From NCBI RefSeq assembly GCF_006864535.1, contig NZ_QHLL01000001.1, positions 193,597 through 257,596 of the forward strand: a DNA stretch of 64,000 nt, read 5' to 3'. Positions 27,380 through 36,632 of the stretch are shown one piece after another. The notes below the pieces were generated by a model that saw nothing but the letters and a program-made list of their open reading frames with translations, had not been told where the DNA came from and made no database searches. The position numbers and the translations under genes were made by a program. The DNA comes from Campylobacter sp. MIT 12-8780. Its GTDB lineage: Bacteria; Campylobacterota; Campylobacteria; Campylobacterales; Campylobacteraceae. Every line of letters starts with the position of its first letter. The first letter of the stretch is position 1.

Positions 27380-27520
27380 TTAAGCCTTAAACTCAACATG
27401 CTTGAATTTATAGCCTGAATGCACTTTTTGGGTTAGCGGCGTATTATTTGGTATGTTTAAAGTAGATCGTTTTGTAATCGAAAGCATTTGACTTGGAATT
27501 TTAAAGCTTGCTTTATCCAT
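27380..27520 (-). CDS. 46-residue ORF or 3' gene remnant, unknown
   Basis: A short minus-strand frame from ATG 27518-27520 to TAA 27380-27382 in an otherwise empty 380-bp gap. The product (MDKASFKIPSQM... ending VHSGYKFKHVEFKA) has ordinary protein composition and codon use, unlike the random low-complexity frames nearby, so it may be a real small gene or the surviving C-terminus of a lost one. There is no clear Shine-Dalgarno (only AGTAAGT). I do not recognise it. The rest of 27282-27664 holds a hairpin near murD and nothing else I can name. Confidence 0.35.
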   Translation of the reverse strand: MDKASFKIPSQMLSITKRSTLNIPNNTPLTQKVHSGYKFKHVEFKA

Positions 27521-27622
27521 TACTTACTTTTATTCTATTTTGTAGAATGTATAAAGCTTAGTCAAAGAATTGACATTAGGGTTTTAGAAGGAAACGAATT
27601 TACAGGCGGGGGATTAAAATTC

Positions 27623-27652
27623 CTTGCTTTTTAAGATATAAAACAAAGCAAG
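27623..27652. terminator. Hairpin downstream of murD, possibly bidirectional
   Basis: Stem CTTGCTTT (27623-27630) with AAAGCAAG (27645-27652) around a 14-base AT-rich loop. It lies 12 bases beyond the murD stop and is followed by CTATTTTT on the plus strand. A moderate terminator candidate. Confidence 0.5.
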
Positions 27653-27664
27653 CTATTTTTCAAA

Positions 27665-28873
27665 TCACAAAGCCCTCACAAGCTCCTTAAATACCTCACC
27701 TCTTTGAGCATAAGAGCTAAACTGATCAAGACTAGCACAAGCTGGGCTAAGTAAAGCCACTTCATCTTTTAAAAGCTCTTTTGAAATTTTTTCTACCGCT
27801 GTTTTGAGTTCATAGCATTGCTCTAACTCAAGCTTAAACTCACTTGCTTTTATAGCTAGTTTTTGAGTGCTTAAGCCTATGATATAAAGCTTTATTTTTT
27901 GTTTCTCGCAAACTTTGAAAAGCTCACTTAAATCCACGCCCTTATCATCGCCTCCTATGATAAGATGAATTTTCTTACCCTCAAAACGTTTTAAAGCCAT
28001 TAAACAAGCGTCTAAATTTGTGGCTTTTGTATCATTAACCCAAAGTCTATTTTGGCTGTCTTTAAGCTCTTCTAACTTGTGTGCTTCTATCTTAAAGCTA
28101 TTGATTTTTTCATAACTTATGCGATCAAGTAAGATTTTTTCTATGCTTAAAGCCATAATGGCATCAAGTAAAAAAGGGCTTTTAAAACTTACTTTTTGAA
28201 TGTCTATGTTTAATTTACTTGCTAGATCAACTTCATCTTTATAGCTGATGATATAGGCTTTGCTTGGCGTTTTTGCATAACTTTCAGGAAGCAAGGCTAC
28301 ATCGCCTTCATTCATACGTTCTAGCACGCTTAACTTTGCCTTTTCATAGGCTTTAAAAGAGCCATGCCAAGAAAGATGATCCTCAGTGATAGGTAAAAGT
28401 GCGTAAATTTCAGGCTTAGCTGTGTGGGTATAGTGTAAAGTAAAGGATGAGGTTTCAAGTATCCAAAGCTTCGCATAAGGATCAAGCTTGGCTAGTGGTG
28501 TGCCTACATTGCCTCCTATTTGGGCTTTTATATCGCTTAAAAGGTGCCCAGCCATCTGTGTGGTGGTAGTTTTGCCATTTGTTCCGCTGATCCACACACT
28601 TTTTGGCATAGCATCATAAAAAAAATCATACTCACTTGTTAAATGCTTAGCTCTTAAAACAAGCTCGTGATTTGGCAAAAAGCCTGGCGTTACGATCTCA
28701 AGCTCGCTTTTTAAAGGATCAAAAAGGCTATTTTCAAGCAAAGAATTTCCAAACTCATCTTTAGCCTCGCCCTTAAAATGATCATCATAAATATCAAAAG
28801 CTCCAAAACGATCAAAAAGCTCTTGTGCTATGGCTTTATTTGTCTTGCCGTATCCAAAAAGTGAAATTTTCAT
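27665..28873 (-). CDS. murD: UDP-N-acetylmuramoyl-L-alanine:D-glutamate ligase
   Basis: A 402-residue cytoplasmic Mur ligase that adds D-Glu to UDP-MurNAc-L-Ala. The ATP-binding P-loop is [14 protein letters not shown] (about residues 93-106). Other family marks are the [42 protein letters not shown] and [15 protein letters not shown] regions. It is somewhat shorter than E. coli MurD (438), as in other Campylobacter. It follows mraY after nine bases on the same strand. Confidence 0.96.
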   Translation of the reverse strand: MKISLFGYGKTNKAIAQELFDRFGAFDIYDDHFKGEAKDEFGNSLLENSLFDPLKSELEIVTPGFLPNHELVLRAKHLTSEYDFFYDAMPKSVWISGTNGKTTTTQMAGHLLSDIKAQIGGNVGTPLAKLDPYAKLWILETSSFTLHYTHTAKPEIYALLPITEDHLSWHGSFKAYEKAKLSVLERMNEGDVALLPESYAKTPSKAYIISYKDEVDLASKLNIDIQKVSFKSPFLLDAIMALSIEKILLDRISYEKINSFKIEAHKLEELKDSQNRLWVNDTKATNLDACLMALKRFEGKKIHLIIGGDDKGVDLSELFKVCEKQKIKLYIIGLSTQKLAIKASEFKLELEQCYELKTAVEKISKELLKDEVALLSPACASLDQFSSYAQRGEVFKELVRAL

Positions 28874-28882
28874 TTTAGTTCC

Positions 28883-29944
28883 TTAGCGAAGTTTAATCGT
28901 CGCAAGAGCAAGTAAATTCGCAAGCAAGGCTATAGTCCAAAAACGCACGATGATTTTATTTTCTACCCAGCCTATCTTTTCAAAATGATGATGAATAGGT
29001 GCCATTTTAAACACTCTTTTGTGAAAAATTTTAAAGCTTCCTACTTGCAAAATCACAGAAATAGTCTCAAGCACAAAGACAAAGCCTATAAGCAGGAGCA
29101 AAAACTCGTTTTTTGAGATGATAGCTAAATACCCCAAAAACGCGCCCAAAGCTAGACTTCCACTATCGCCCATAAATACTTGTGCTGGATAGCAATTATA
29201 CCACAAAAAGCCAATTAAAGCACCTATTAAAGCACAGCACACGATGACAACCTCGCCTAAATTTGCAATCTTAGGCAAAAAGAGGTATTCACTATAAATG
29301 ATATTGCCACTAAGATACATAAAAACAGCTAAGGTTGTCAAAGAAAAGATAGAAGGCACGGTTGCAAGTCCATCAAGCCCATCTGTTAAATTTACAGCAT
29401 TTGAGCTTGAAATGATCACTAACACCCAAAAAGCAAGAGCAAAAACCCCCATATCAAAAAGCGGATATTTATAAAAAGGTACAAAAAGCTCAGTAGATAA
29501 GGCAGAACTTAGATACAAAGGCAAAACACAAACAAAGGCTGCTAAGATTAAAAAACACATCTTTGCTCTTGGGCTTAAGCCTGAGTGATTGTCCTTTTTA
29601 AGCACCTTTCCTAGATCATCAACAAGCCCAATGGCACAAAAAAGAAAGAGCACAAGCAAAGCCATCATCACAAGCAAACTATCAAGCTTAGCACACAACA
29701 AACTTGCTACTAAAGTTGCAAAAATAAACACCAAACCACCCATAGTTGGCGTTTCGCACTTACTTTTGTGAGAGCTTGGGGCGTATTCATAGATAGGCTG
29801 TTTGGCGTTTTTAGCCTTTGCCCATTTGATAAATTTTGGCATTAAAAACAAAGATAAACACAAACTGATAAAAAACGCAAAGCCAGAACGCACGCTGATA
29901 TAAGTAAAGAAAGCATAGTCGCTAAAATAAGAAAGATAATACAA
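28883..29944 (-). CDS. mraY: Phospho-N-acetylmuramoyl-pentapeptide transferase
   Basis: A 353-residue polytopic membrane enzyme that makes lipid I from UDP-MurNAc-pentapeptide and undecaprenyl phosphate. About ten transmembrane segments are present. Catalytic and conserved motifs seen: [33 protein letters not shown] (about residues 105-127), [17 protein letters not shown] (about 184-200), [12 protein letters not shown] and the C-terminal [13 protein letters not shown] histidine motif. It begins with TTG (29942-29944), in agreement with the MYYLS start of homologues. It is divergent from gpmI, with a short shared promoter region. Confidence 0.96.
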   Translation of the reverse strand: MYYLSYFSDYAFFTYISVRSGFAFFISLCLSLFLMPKFIKWAKAKNAKQPIYEYAPSSHKSKCETPTMGGLVFIFATLVASLLCAKLDSLLVMMALLVLFLFCAIGLVDDLGKVLKKDNHSGLSPRAKMCFLILAAFVCVLPLYLSSALSTELFVPFYKYPLFDMGVFALAFWVLVIISSSNAVNLTDGLDGLATVPSIFSLTTLAVFMYLSGNIIYSEYLFLPKIANLGEVVIVCCALIGALIGFLWYNCYPAQVFMGDSGSLALGAFLGYLAIISKNEFLLLLIGFVFVLETISVILQVGSFKIFHKRVFKMAPIHHHFEKIGWVENKIIVRFWTIALLANLLALATIKLR

Positions 29945-30021
29945 AATTTTTGCCTTTTTTGCTTTTTGAAAGCAAAATTATAGTAAAATCTGCCCTAAAA
30001 TTTCCTTATAAAAGAGTAAAA

Positions 30022-31500
30022 ATGAAACAAAAATGTATTTTAGTCATCACAGATGGCATAGGACATAATGAAAGCTCGTATTATAATGCTTTTGCAAAGG
30101 CAAAAAAGCCAAATTATGACAAACTTTTTCATGAAGTTCCTCACACACTTATCAAAACAAGCGGTTTAGCTGTAGGCTTACCAGAAGGGCAAATGGGTAA
30201 TAGTGAAGTAGGACACATGTGTATAGGAAGCGGACGCATTATCTATCAAAATCTTGTGCGTATTAACAAAGCTATAGAAGAAGATACTTTAAAGCACTCA
30301 AAAGAGCTTGAAAAGCTTTTAAGTACTTGCAAAAAAGTGCATATCATAGGGCTTTATAGCGATGGAGGCGTGCATTCACATTTAAATCATTTTAATGCTG
30401 TGGCTGAAATTTGCAAAGATCAAGGAAAAGAAGTGATTTTACACGCCATTACTGATGGACGCGATGTTTTACCAACAAGTGGGCTTGAGTTTATCAAGGA
30501 GCTAGAACGTTTTGCAAAAAACAAAGAAATGAAGCTTGGCACGCTTGGGGGCAGGTTTTTTGCTATGGATAGAGATAAACGTTATGAAAGAGTGAAAAAA
30601 TACTACGATACGCTTTTTGGGCACTCTTTAAAGGTGCAAAGCTTAAGTGCTTATGTGGCAAATTCCTATGAAAAGGGCATTAGTGATGAGTTTATCGAGC
30701 CTGTAAGCACGCTTGATTTTAAGGGCATAGAAGCTGATGATGGTGTGATTTTAATCAATTTTAGAAACGATAGAATGAAACAACTTGTGCTTGCCTTAAA
30801 TAGCAATGATTTTAAAGAATTTGATCGCTCTTGTATCATCAAAAAAATCCTTACTATGACGGTGTATGATGATACTTTTAATCTGCCCGTGCTCTTTGAA
30901 AAAGAAAAGATAGAAAATACCCTAGCCGCAACCATAGCAAAAGAGAATTTAAGCCAGCTTCATACCGCTGAAACTGAAAAATACGCTCATGTAACCTTCT
31001 TTTTTAATGGTGGCAAGGAAGAATTAGTGCTTAATGAAAGCCGTATTTTAGTGCCAAGTCCAAAGGTAAAAACCTATGATGAAAAGCCTGAAATGAGTGC
31101 TTATGAGGTGCTTGATGGGGTGTTAAAGGGCATTGAAAAAGGCGAGGATTTTATCGTGGTAAATTTTGCAAATGGCGATATGGTGGGACATACAGGCGAT
31201 TTTGAAGCTTGTGTAAAGGCTGTTGAAGCTGTAGATGAGTGCTTAGGAAAACTCATAGAAAAGGCAAGAGAGCATAAATACGCTTTTATTATCACAAGCG
31301 ATCATGGAAATTGTGAAGCTATGCAAGATGAAATGGGTAATAAGCTTACCAATCACACAACTTTTGATGTATTTTGTTTTGTGGAAGCTTTAGGAGTGCA
31401 TAAGCTCAAAGAAGGCATGGGCTTAAGCAACCTTGCAGCTAGCGTGCTTAAGATCATGGATATAACAAAGCCAGATGAGATGAATGAGGCTTTGTTTTGA
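30022..31500 (+). CDS. gpmI: 2,3-bisphosphoglycerate-independent phosphoglycerate mutase
   Basis: A 492-residue two-metal phosphatase-superfamily enzyme interconverting 3- and 2-phosphoglycerate. The start is placed at ATG 30022 (MKQKCILVITDGIGHNES); the frame upstream to 29950 overlaps the promoter region and lacks homology. The phosphoserine nucleophile is in GQMGNSEVGHM (about residues 61-71). Metal ligands appear in VITDGIGHNES, VNFANGDMVGHTGDF and IITSDHGNCE. Gluconeogenesis is important in Campylobacter, which generally lacks phosphofructokinase, so this enzyme is expected to run in that direction (family knowledge). Confidence 0.96.
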   Translation: MKQKCILVITDGIGHNESSYYNAFAKAKKPNYDKLFHEVPHTLIKTSGLAVGLPEGQMGNSEVGHMCIGSGRIIYQNLVRINKAIEEDTLKHSKELEKLLSTCKKVHIIGLYSDGGVHSHLNHFNAVAEICKDQGKEVILHAITDGRDVLPTSGLEFIKELERFAKNKEMKLGTLGGRFFAMDRDKRYERVKKYYDTLFGHSLKVQSLSAYVANSYEKGISDEFIEPVSTLDFKGIEADDGVILINFRNDRMKQLVLALNSNDFKEFDRSCIIKKILTMTVYDDTFNLPVLFEKEKIENTLAATIAKENLSQLHTAETEKYAHVTFFFNGGKEELVLNESRILVPSPKVKTYDEKPEMSAYEVLDGVLKGIEKGEDFIVVNFANGDMVGHTGDFEACVKAVEAVDECLGKLIEKAREHKYAFIITSDHGNCEAMQDEMGNKLTNHTTFDVFCFVEALGVHKLKEGMGLSNLAASVLKIMDITKPDEMNEALF

Positions 31501-31547
31501 TTAACTAATGACAAGTATAATTGCAAAAACTTTCAAAAAGGAAAAAT

Positions 31548-32291
31548 ATGAAATTTAGTGGAAAAAATGTCTTAATCACTGGAGCGAGCAAGGGCATAGG
31601 AGCAAGCATTGCAAAGGTTTTAGCTGGTTTTGGCTTAAAAGTGTGGATTAACTACCGCTCAAAGCCAGAACTTGCTGATGCTTTAAAAGATGAACTTGTG
31701 AAAAATGGAGCAAATGCAGCTGTGATTTGCTTTGATGCAAGCAATGAGCTTGAGTTTAGCGCTGGTATAAAAGCCATCATTGAAAGCGATGGAGAATTAA
31801 GCTATCTTGTCAATAATGCTGGTATAACAAATGATAATCTTGCTCTAAGAATGAGCTTAGATGATTTTAACAAAGTCGTTAATACCAACCTTGATTCAGC
31901 TTTTCTAGGCTCAAAAGAAGCCTTTAAAGTGATGAGTAAGAAACGTTTTGGAGCCGTGGTTAATATCGCTTCTATAGTTGGTGAAATGGGAAATGCCGGG
32001 CAGGTAAATTACTCTGCAAGCAAAGGTGGAATGATCGCTATGACAAAAAGCTTTGCCAAAGAAGCAGCTAGCAGAAACATACGTTATAACTGCGTTGCAC
32101 CAGGCTTTATAAAAAGCGATATGACAGAAGGCTTAAGTGAAGAGGTGAAAAAAAGCTATGAAGAAAATATCCCTTTAAAACGTTTTGCCGAGCCTGAAGA
32201 AGTGGCAAATGTCGTAGCCTTTTTGTTGAGTGATTATGCAAGTTATATCACAGGCGATACTATAAAAATCAACGGCGGATTATATATGTAA
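31548..32291 (+). CDS. fabG: 3-oxoacyl-ACP reductase
   Basis: A 247-residue short-chain dehydrogenase that reduces beta-ketoacyl-ACP with NADPH in fatty acid elongation. The start is ATG 31548 (MKFSGKNVLITGASKGIGAS) behind AAAAAGGAAAAAT; the frame extends further upstream without a site. The Rossmann motif TGASKGIG is at residues 10-17, NNAG near 88, and the catalytic Ser/Tyr/Lys set in NIASIVGEMG and YSASKGG. In C. jejuni I recall the mfrABE fumarate reductase genes between fabG and tenA; here an XRE regulator and a lipoprotein gene occupy that interval. Confidence 0.96.
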   Translation: MKFSGKNVLITGASKGIGASIAKVLAGFGLKVWINYRSKPELADALKDELVKNGANAAVICFDASNELEFSAGIKAIIESDGELSYLVNNAGITNDNLALRMSLDDFNKVVNTNLDSAFLGSKEAFKVMSKKRFGAVVNIASIVGEMGNAGQVNYSASKGGMIAMTKSFAKEAASRNIRYNCVAPGFIKSDMTEGLSEEVKKSYEENIPLKRFAEPEEVANVVAFLLSDYASYITGDTIKINGGLYM

Positions 32292-32313
32292 GCAAATTTA
32301 AAGCCAAGTTGCT

Positions 32314-32580
32314 TTAAATTTCGCCCTTAAAAAACTCACAAATATCCACTTTTAAAATCTTAGCGATTTTATACAAATGCTCTAAATTAAAGTGGATATT
32401 TTTATATCCAGCCTCAGCACCAGCAACCAATGAAACACTTTTATATCCCATACTTAAGCTTAAATCAAGCTGAGAATACCCCTTTTCTTTGCGAATTTTT
32501 GCTACATTTTGAGCGATTAAAAGATGAAAATTATTAATCTCATCTTGCCTAATCTCGCTGAATTCATTCTCTTTTTTCAT
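32314..32580 (-). CDS. XRE-family helix-turn-helix regulator
   Basis: An 88-residue DNA-binding protein whose middle (NVAKIRKEKGYSQLDLSLSMGYKSVSLVAGAEAG, about residues 24-57) is a classic Cro/CI helix-turn-helix, followed by HFNLEHLYKIAKILKVDICEFF. There is no effector domain. It is divergent from a lipoprotein gene, and the 100-bp space between them holds a 34-bp near-perfect palindrome that is the obvious operator candidate. It is convergent with fabG. The regulated gene and signal are inferred from position only. Confidence 0.85.
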   Translation of the reverse strand: MKKENEFSEIRQDEINNFHLLIAQNVAKIRKEKGYSQLDLSLSMGYKSVSLVAGAEAGYKNIHFNLEHLYKIAKILKVDICEFFKGEI

Positions 32581-32625
32581 ACACTCACTTTTATAAGTTT
32601 TTATTAAGTGTATTTTGTTTATAAT

Positions 32626-32659
32626 TTTATTTCACTCTATTATATTAGAGTGAAATAAA
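32626..32659. promoter_or_regulatory. 34-bp palindromic operator candidate
   Basis: Arms TTTATTTCACTCTA (32626-32639) and TAGAGTGAAATAAA (32646-32659) are exact reverse complements over 14 bp, separated by TTATAT. The centre resembles a -10 box. The site is 46 bp from the XRE gene start and 22 bp before the lipoprotein start, so a bound XRE dimer could repress both promoters. Confidence 0.75.
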
Positions 32660-32680
32660 TTTTATTCACAAGGAGAAAAA

Positions 32681-33202
32681 ATGTCAAATTCAACTATGCA
32701 ACCTAAAGGAAGTATTTTTAGTATGCGAAAAATTGCCAAATTTTTTGCTCTCGCTACGCTAGGTATAGGTATAAGTGCCTGCTCTACTATCATCAATGGA
32801 ACAACTCAAAAAATGACTTTTGAGTCAAATCCAAGCTCGGCTTCTATAGAGATTAAAACTAGCGGAGGCATAAGCATAGGTAAATATACCACTCCAGCAA
32901 GTGTTACTCTTGAAAGAGGTAGAGGATACTTCACCCCACAAGAATATAAAGTATTAGTGAGTAAGCCGGGTTACAAAGATGTAGAATTTAATATTACTCA
33001 TAGGGTAAGTGGTTGGTATATAGCTGGAAATTTAATTTTTGGTGGCTTGCTTGGCTGGCTTGTTGTAGATCCAATTACCGGTGCAGTGTATATCCTAGAA
33101 GCCGAAGGAAGTAATATAACAAGCGATGGCGACACAATCACTATCAGCCTACTTGAGGAGTTGAGCTTAGAGCAACAATCAAAACTTCAAAGAATTAACT
33201 AA
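32681..33202 (+). CDS. Putative lipoprotein controlled by the adjacent XRE regulator
   Basis: A 173-residue protein with a lipobox, GIGISAC, whose Cys is near residue 34 (20 residues from the second Met). Then come a PEGA-like beta-rich region (TFESNPSSASIEIKTSGGISIGKYTTPASVTLERG, about residues 49-83), a KPGYKDVEF segment, and a hydrophobic hairpin (IAGNLIFGGLLGWLVVDPITGAVY, about 118-141). The start at 32681 has the stronger Shine-Dalgarno (AAGGAG). A second ATG at 32723 with AAAGGA would give a normal-length signal peptide, so either may be used. The protein is probably anchored in the outer or inner membrane facing the periplasm. Function unknown. Confidence 0.7.
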   Translation: MSNSTMQPKGSIFSMRKIAKFFALATLGIGISACSTIINGTTQKMTFESNPSSASIEIKTSGGISIGKYTTPASVTLERGRGYFTPQEYKVLVSKPGYKDVEFNITHRVSGWYIAGNLIFGGLLGWLVVDPITGAVYILEAEGSNITSDGDTITISLLEELSLEQQSKLQRIN

Positions 33203-33220
33203 AGAAATAATTTTACAAAG

Positions 33221-33251
33221 ACTTTCAAGAGTTCTTATTGCTCTTGAAAGT
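33221..33251 (+). terminator. Hairpin terminator after the lipoprotein gene
   Basis: A perfect 11-bp stem, ACTTTCAAGAG with CTCTTGAAAGT, and a 9-base loop, 18 bases beyond the stop codon. The following T-run is weak, but the stem is strong. It separates this gene from the convergent tenA gene. Confidence 0.75.
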
Positions 33252-33285
33252 TCAAATTTGATTTAACAAACAACCTTAAAAACTT

Positions 33286-33951
33286 CTAAATTTGCATTTG
33301 CAAAGTTAAAGCATGTTGCCAAAAGGCTGTTTCAAGGCGTGTTGTGGTGTTAAAAATTTCGCTGAGTTTTTTAAATTTACACTCATCAACGGCGTTTGTG
33401 TAGCTATTTACAAAGTCTTCAAAATCCTTTACCTCAGCTTGAAATTCCTTGCCCGCATAGGTTAAAATCCACTCTTTATAAGGATGATTGACAAGTCCTT
33501 GATCACCCAAACGCTCATAAATTTCCCTGCCTATATAGCCATATCCTGTTGCACAAGCACTTAAAGCCACAAGCATATCCAAAAAGTCCCCACTATCGCC
33601 CACGCTTAACACATATCTTGTATAAGCGATATTGGTGAAACTTTCATCTTTTACGCTTAATTTATCAGCTTCTATGCCAAGAGCAAGTATGCTTTTGTGA
33701 AGTTCTAGCTCGCCATCTACGATATAGTTTTGAAATTTCATCGCAAAACGAAGTTCTTTGGCTGTATTGGCATTTAAGGCAAGTCTTGCAAAAGCCTTAG
33801 CATAATTAATCAAAAAGATATAATCTTGCTTAAGATAAAACAAAAAATTTTCTTGTTTGAGCGTGCCATTTTCTAGCTCTTTGACAAAGTCATGGTGCAA
33901 ATAAGCGTCCCATTCTTTAGCATTTGTTTCAAGTAGTTTTTGAAAAAGCAT
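33286..33951 (-). CDS. tenA: TenA family protein (thiaminase II / aminopyrimidine aminohydrolase)
   Basis: A 221-residue all-helical protein of the TenA/heme oxygenase-like fold that salvages the thiamin pyrimidine moiety. Family marks are FVKELENGTLKQENFLFYLKQDYIFLINYAKAFA (about residues 22-55), the catalytic-Cys helix LSACATGYGYIGREIYERLG (about residues 131-150), and the Glu-containing C-terminal helix RLETAFWQHAL. C. jejuni has a tenA-like gene near the same acpP-fabF block. No thiamin riboswitch is evident upstream. Confidence 0.88.
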   Translation of the reverse strand: MLFQKLLETNAKEWDAYLHHDFVKELENGTLKQENFLFYLKQDYIFLINYAKAFARLALNANTAKELRFAMKFQNYIVDGELELHKSILALGIEADKLSVKDESFTNIAYTRYVLSVGDSGDFLDMLVALSACATGYGYIGREIYERLGDQGLVNHPYKEWILTYAGKEFQAEVKDFEDFVNSYTNAVDECKFKKLSEIFNTTTRLETAFWQHALTLQMQI

Positions 33952-34017
33952 ATTTGTCCTTTAAATTTTAAGATAAAAGAGGTATTTTAAATCAAAAAGG
34001 CTAAAAACAAGCTAAAT

Positions 34018-36024
34018 TTATTCGCTTACTTCATAGCCTTTTGTAAAAATCCACCAGCTTAATGCCTTAGCTCTTTGAAGCTGTTTAAAAAGCTCTTTTG
34101 CCTCGTTTTCATCATCATCCAAAGCCTTTTTATCTTGAAAATACTCAAGCTTAAAACCATCATAAATAAAACGATCATTACTCACAGCAAAATACCCCAA
34201 ATTCTCTTTTTGTCCTATCTTTACCGCTTTATCGTTACTTAATAAACTCTGCCCAAAACTTGCGAATTTATACCCTTTTGGCGCGACAAGCTCTGTTATG
34301 GTTGGCGTGATATCAAGATGAGAGCCAGCTTTAAATAGCACCTTTGGTTGTAGTTTTGGCGAATACACGATCAAAGGGATAGAATTACTTGTTTTTATAG
34401 AAGCAAGTGGATAAGGGTATTTCATATCATAATGATCACCTGTGATGATGAAAAGGCTATCAGGTAGGATTTTTGAGGTTTCATTAATAAATTTTGCAAT
34501 CATTTGATCTTGATAATAAATGTGTGAAAACACCTTTCTTGCAAGTTCTTTGTTCGTAATTTCTTTATGTGTATTAACAAAAGTATCAATTCTTTGCCAA
34601 GGAATGTCAAATTCATCTAAAGGCAGATCATAGGGTGGATGATACGAGGTTGTAAGTATCATAGAAAAACTTTTTTCATCTTTGTTTTTAAGCGTATAAT
34701 CTTTAACAAAATCATAAGTATAATGATCAAACGCTCCCCAAGCATTAGCATAAGGAGCTTTAGCCCCTTTTTCTTTAGCATTTTGAATGATTTGAGTATT
34801 ATATAAAATTTCATCAAAGCCTTGTGAAGCTGTATAAACATCGATCTTTTGCCAAGTGCCAGAACCTGCATAATAAAAACGCGTCTTATAGCCTAAATCC
34901 TTAAAGATAAAACCGGGCGAAGTTTTAAAAACAGGACTTTTGCCAACACTAAGATTAAAAGGAATTTCAATCTGAAAAAGCCCGCTAATTTGCACATCAA
35001 GGCTTTTGATAGTTCCGGGTGCATTTTGGATAAAAATATCGGCTTTAAAAGCCTTTTTATCGTTAATGAGTGCGTTAAGATTGTGCATCAAATCAAGCTC
35101 TTTAAATTCCTCATCAAAATGCCACTCACTCAAGCTTTCAGCGATGATATAAAAGATATGATTGATTTGTGCTTGATTATTGCCCTGCACTTCTTTTTCT
35201 AAAAGCTTACTTAGATCAAATCGCGTTTCATTGCTATCAAGCTTAAAGAAATTTTTCGTTGCTTCAAGCACACTTTCATCATTATAATCGCTAAATTTAG
35301 AATTAAAAATTTTCACATAGCCCTTATACACATACAAAAGATCTCTAAAACTTCCTACGCTAAGCTTTCTTAAAAAAGCATTTTCCACAGGCACAAGCTC
35401 TTTTCCTAAAGAAATGCCCTTAAAGCCAAAATGTCCGTTGATAGCAAATAAAGCACAAAAGAAAAAGAGTAGAAAAAGCGCGCTATTTTTTACAAATTTA
35501 AAGCTTGCAAAAGAAGTTTTGCAATGTCTTTGTAAAGCCTTAAAACAAAGTCTTAGCAAAAGATAAAATGCAAAACTTAAGATAAGCCAAAGTAGGATTT
35601 TAAAACCTAGATTAAAATCCCCACTTTGAGCTGTTTTTAAAATCGCAGCTCTATCATCAAAGATAAGTCCTAGCAAAGTCGCATTAAACATATCTGCATA
35701 AATTTCATAAAAGCCTATATTTGCCACCACCACAAAAACACTAACCAAAATCACCAAAAAAGTATAAATTTCAAGCACAAAAAAGCGGTTTTTAAACAAT
35801 AAAGCCAACACAAAATAAAGCGCACTAAGCACACCAATGATCTGCCCATCATACCAAAAAGCATTATGAAAAGCCAACACAAACTCATCAAAACTTGCTT
35901 CTTTTACAGCAGAAAAATAAAAGCTGATAAAAAGCACTCTTAAAGATAAGAATACTGCGTATAAAAAGATCATAAAGATCAAAGAGCGAAGCACGAGGAT
36001 TTTAAAGCTAAAATTGTATTTCAT
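34018..36024 (-). CDS. LTA synthase-like membrane sulfatase/phosphotransferase
   Basis: A 668-residue protein with about five N-terminal transmembrane helices (residues 1-200) and a large extracytoplasmic sulfatase-fold domain. The candidate Thr nucleophile is in NAPGTIKSLDVQISGLF (about residues 333-349), and metal-site regions include TTSYHPPYD and ITGDHYDMKYPYPLASI (about residues 515-531). Lipoteichoic acid synthases, OpgB/MdoB and phosphoethanolamine transferases share this fold and transfer lipid head groups to glycans. Its start overlaps the stop of the upstream membrane gene (ATGA), making it the third gene of a coupled trio. The head group and acceptor are unknown. Confidence 0.8.
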   Translation of the reverse strand: MKYNFSFKILVLRSLIFMIFLYAVFLSLRVLFISFYFSAVKEASFDEFVLAFHNAFWYDGQIIGVLSALYFVLALLFKNRFFVLEIYTFLVILVSVFVVVANIGFYEIYADMFNATLLGLIFDDRAAILKTAQSGDFNLGFKILLWLILSFAFYLLLRLCFKALQRHCKTSFASFKFVKNSALFLLFFFCALFAINGHFGFKGISLGKELVPVENAFLRKLSVGSFRDLLYVYKGYVKIFNSKFSDYNDESVLEATKNFFKLDSNETRFDLSKLLEKEVQGNNQAQINHIFYIIAESLSEWHFDEEFKELDLMHNLNALINDKKAFKADIFIQNAPGTIKSLDVQISGLFQIEIPFNLSVGKSPVFKTSPGFIFKDLGYKTRFYYAGSGTWQKIDVYTASQGFDEILYNTQIIQNAKEKGAKAPYANAWGAFDHYTYDFVKDYTLKNKDEKSFSMILTTSYHPPYDLPLDEFDIPWQRIDTFVNTHKEITNKELARKVFSHIYYQDQMIAKFINETSKILPDSLFIITGDHYDMKYPYPLASIKTSNSIPLIVYSPKLQPKVLFKAGSHLDITPTITELVAPKGYKFASFGQSLLSNDKAVKIGQKENLGYFAVSNDRFIYDGFKLEYFQDKKALDDDENEAKELFKQLQRAKALSWWIFTKGYEVSE

Positions 36025-36632
36025 TGTCTCAGTCTTTTATAAAGAATTTGTAAAGAAAAAACGAGCAAAAATGCAAAACTATATAAAAAAAGATATATAT
36101 CAACAAAGCTTTCAAATAGCCCGCTAAAGCCAGATACAAAGCCACAAAGCGAGATTAAAGCTAAAAAAGCATAGCTTTGATTACATAAAAATAAAAGCAC
36201 TAAAAAAAGCAAAACAAAGCCAGCTTGCATAAAATAAGAGCTATGATACAGATCAAAAGGGATTAAATTTAACTCGCCTAAAAAGACAACAAGCGAGGCA
36301 AAAAAGATCAAAGCAAAGCTTAAAGCTTGCTGTAAAGGGTGCTTAAACGCCTTTTTTGTGTCGGCTTTGCATATATCAAAATCAAATGAAAAATCCTTAC
36401 TCAAACCCCTAAATACAAAAAGTGCGCACAAAAGCACACAAAATAAACTTGGAGTGTCAAAAAAAGAATACAAAAGCGTGATAAAAGAGTAATGTCTCTC
36501 ATAAAAAGGCAAACAAGCAAGGATAAAAAATACCAGCAAAAGAGTGTATTTTAACCTTTTGCTTAGAGTAAAAAAGCTCAGTAAATAAAACAAAGCCGTA
36601 AAAACTAAAAAAGCATTGGATAAAGCACTCAT
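36021..36632 (-). CDS. Polytopic membrane protein of the BNR/sulfatase module
   Basis: A 203-residue, very hydrophobic protein with about six or seven membrane segments, rich in Phe and Leu, and few conserved motifs I can name. It overlaps both neighbours by four bases (ATGA), so it is translated with them. Its constant position between a periplasmic BNR protein and the LTA-synthase-like enzyme suggests a scaffold or flippase-like role, but that is a guess from context. I do not recognise the family. Confidence 0.7.
   Translation of the reverse strand: MSALSNAFLVFTALFYLLSFFTLSKRLKYTLLLVFFILACLPFYERHYSFITLLYSFFDTPSLFCVLLCALFVFRGLSKDFSFDFDICKADTKKAFKHPLQQALSFALIFFASLVVFLGELNLIPFDLYHSSYFMQAGFVLLFLVLLFLCNQSYAFLALISLCGFVSGFSGLFESFVDIYLFLYSFAFLLVFSLQILYKRLRQ

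Noticed and set aside
27606-27611. Short G run (GGGGG) in the gap before murD as a phase switch
   Set aside because: Only five G and not inside any credible coding frame.
29950-30021. Longer gpmI N-terminus
   Set aside because: It lies in the promoter region, has no homologous content and no ribosome site; the enzyme begins at MKQKCILVITDG.
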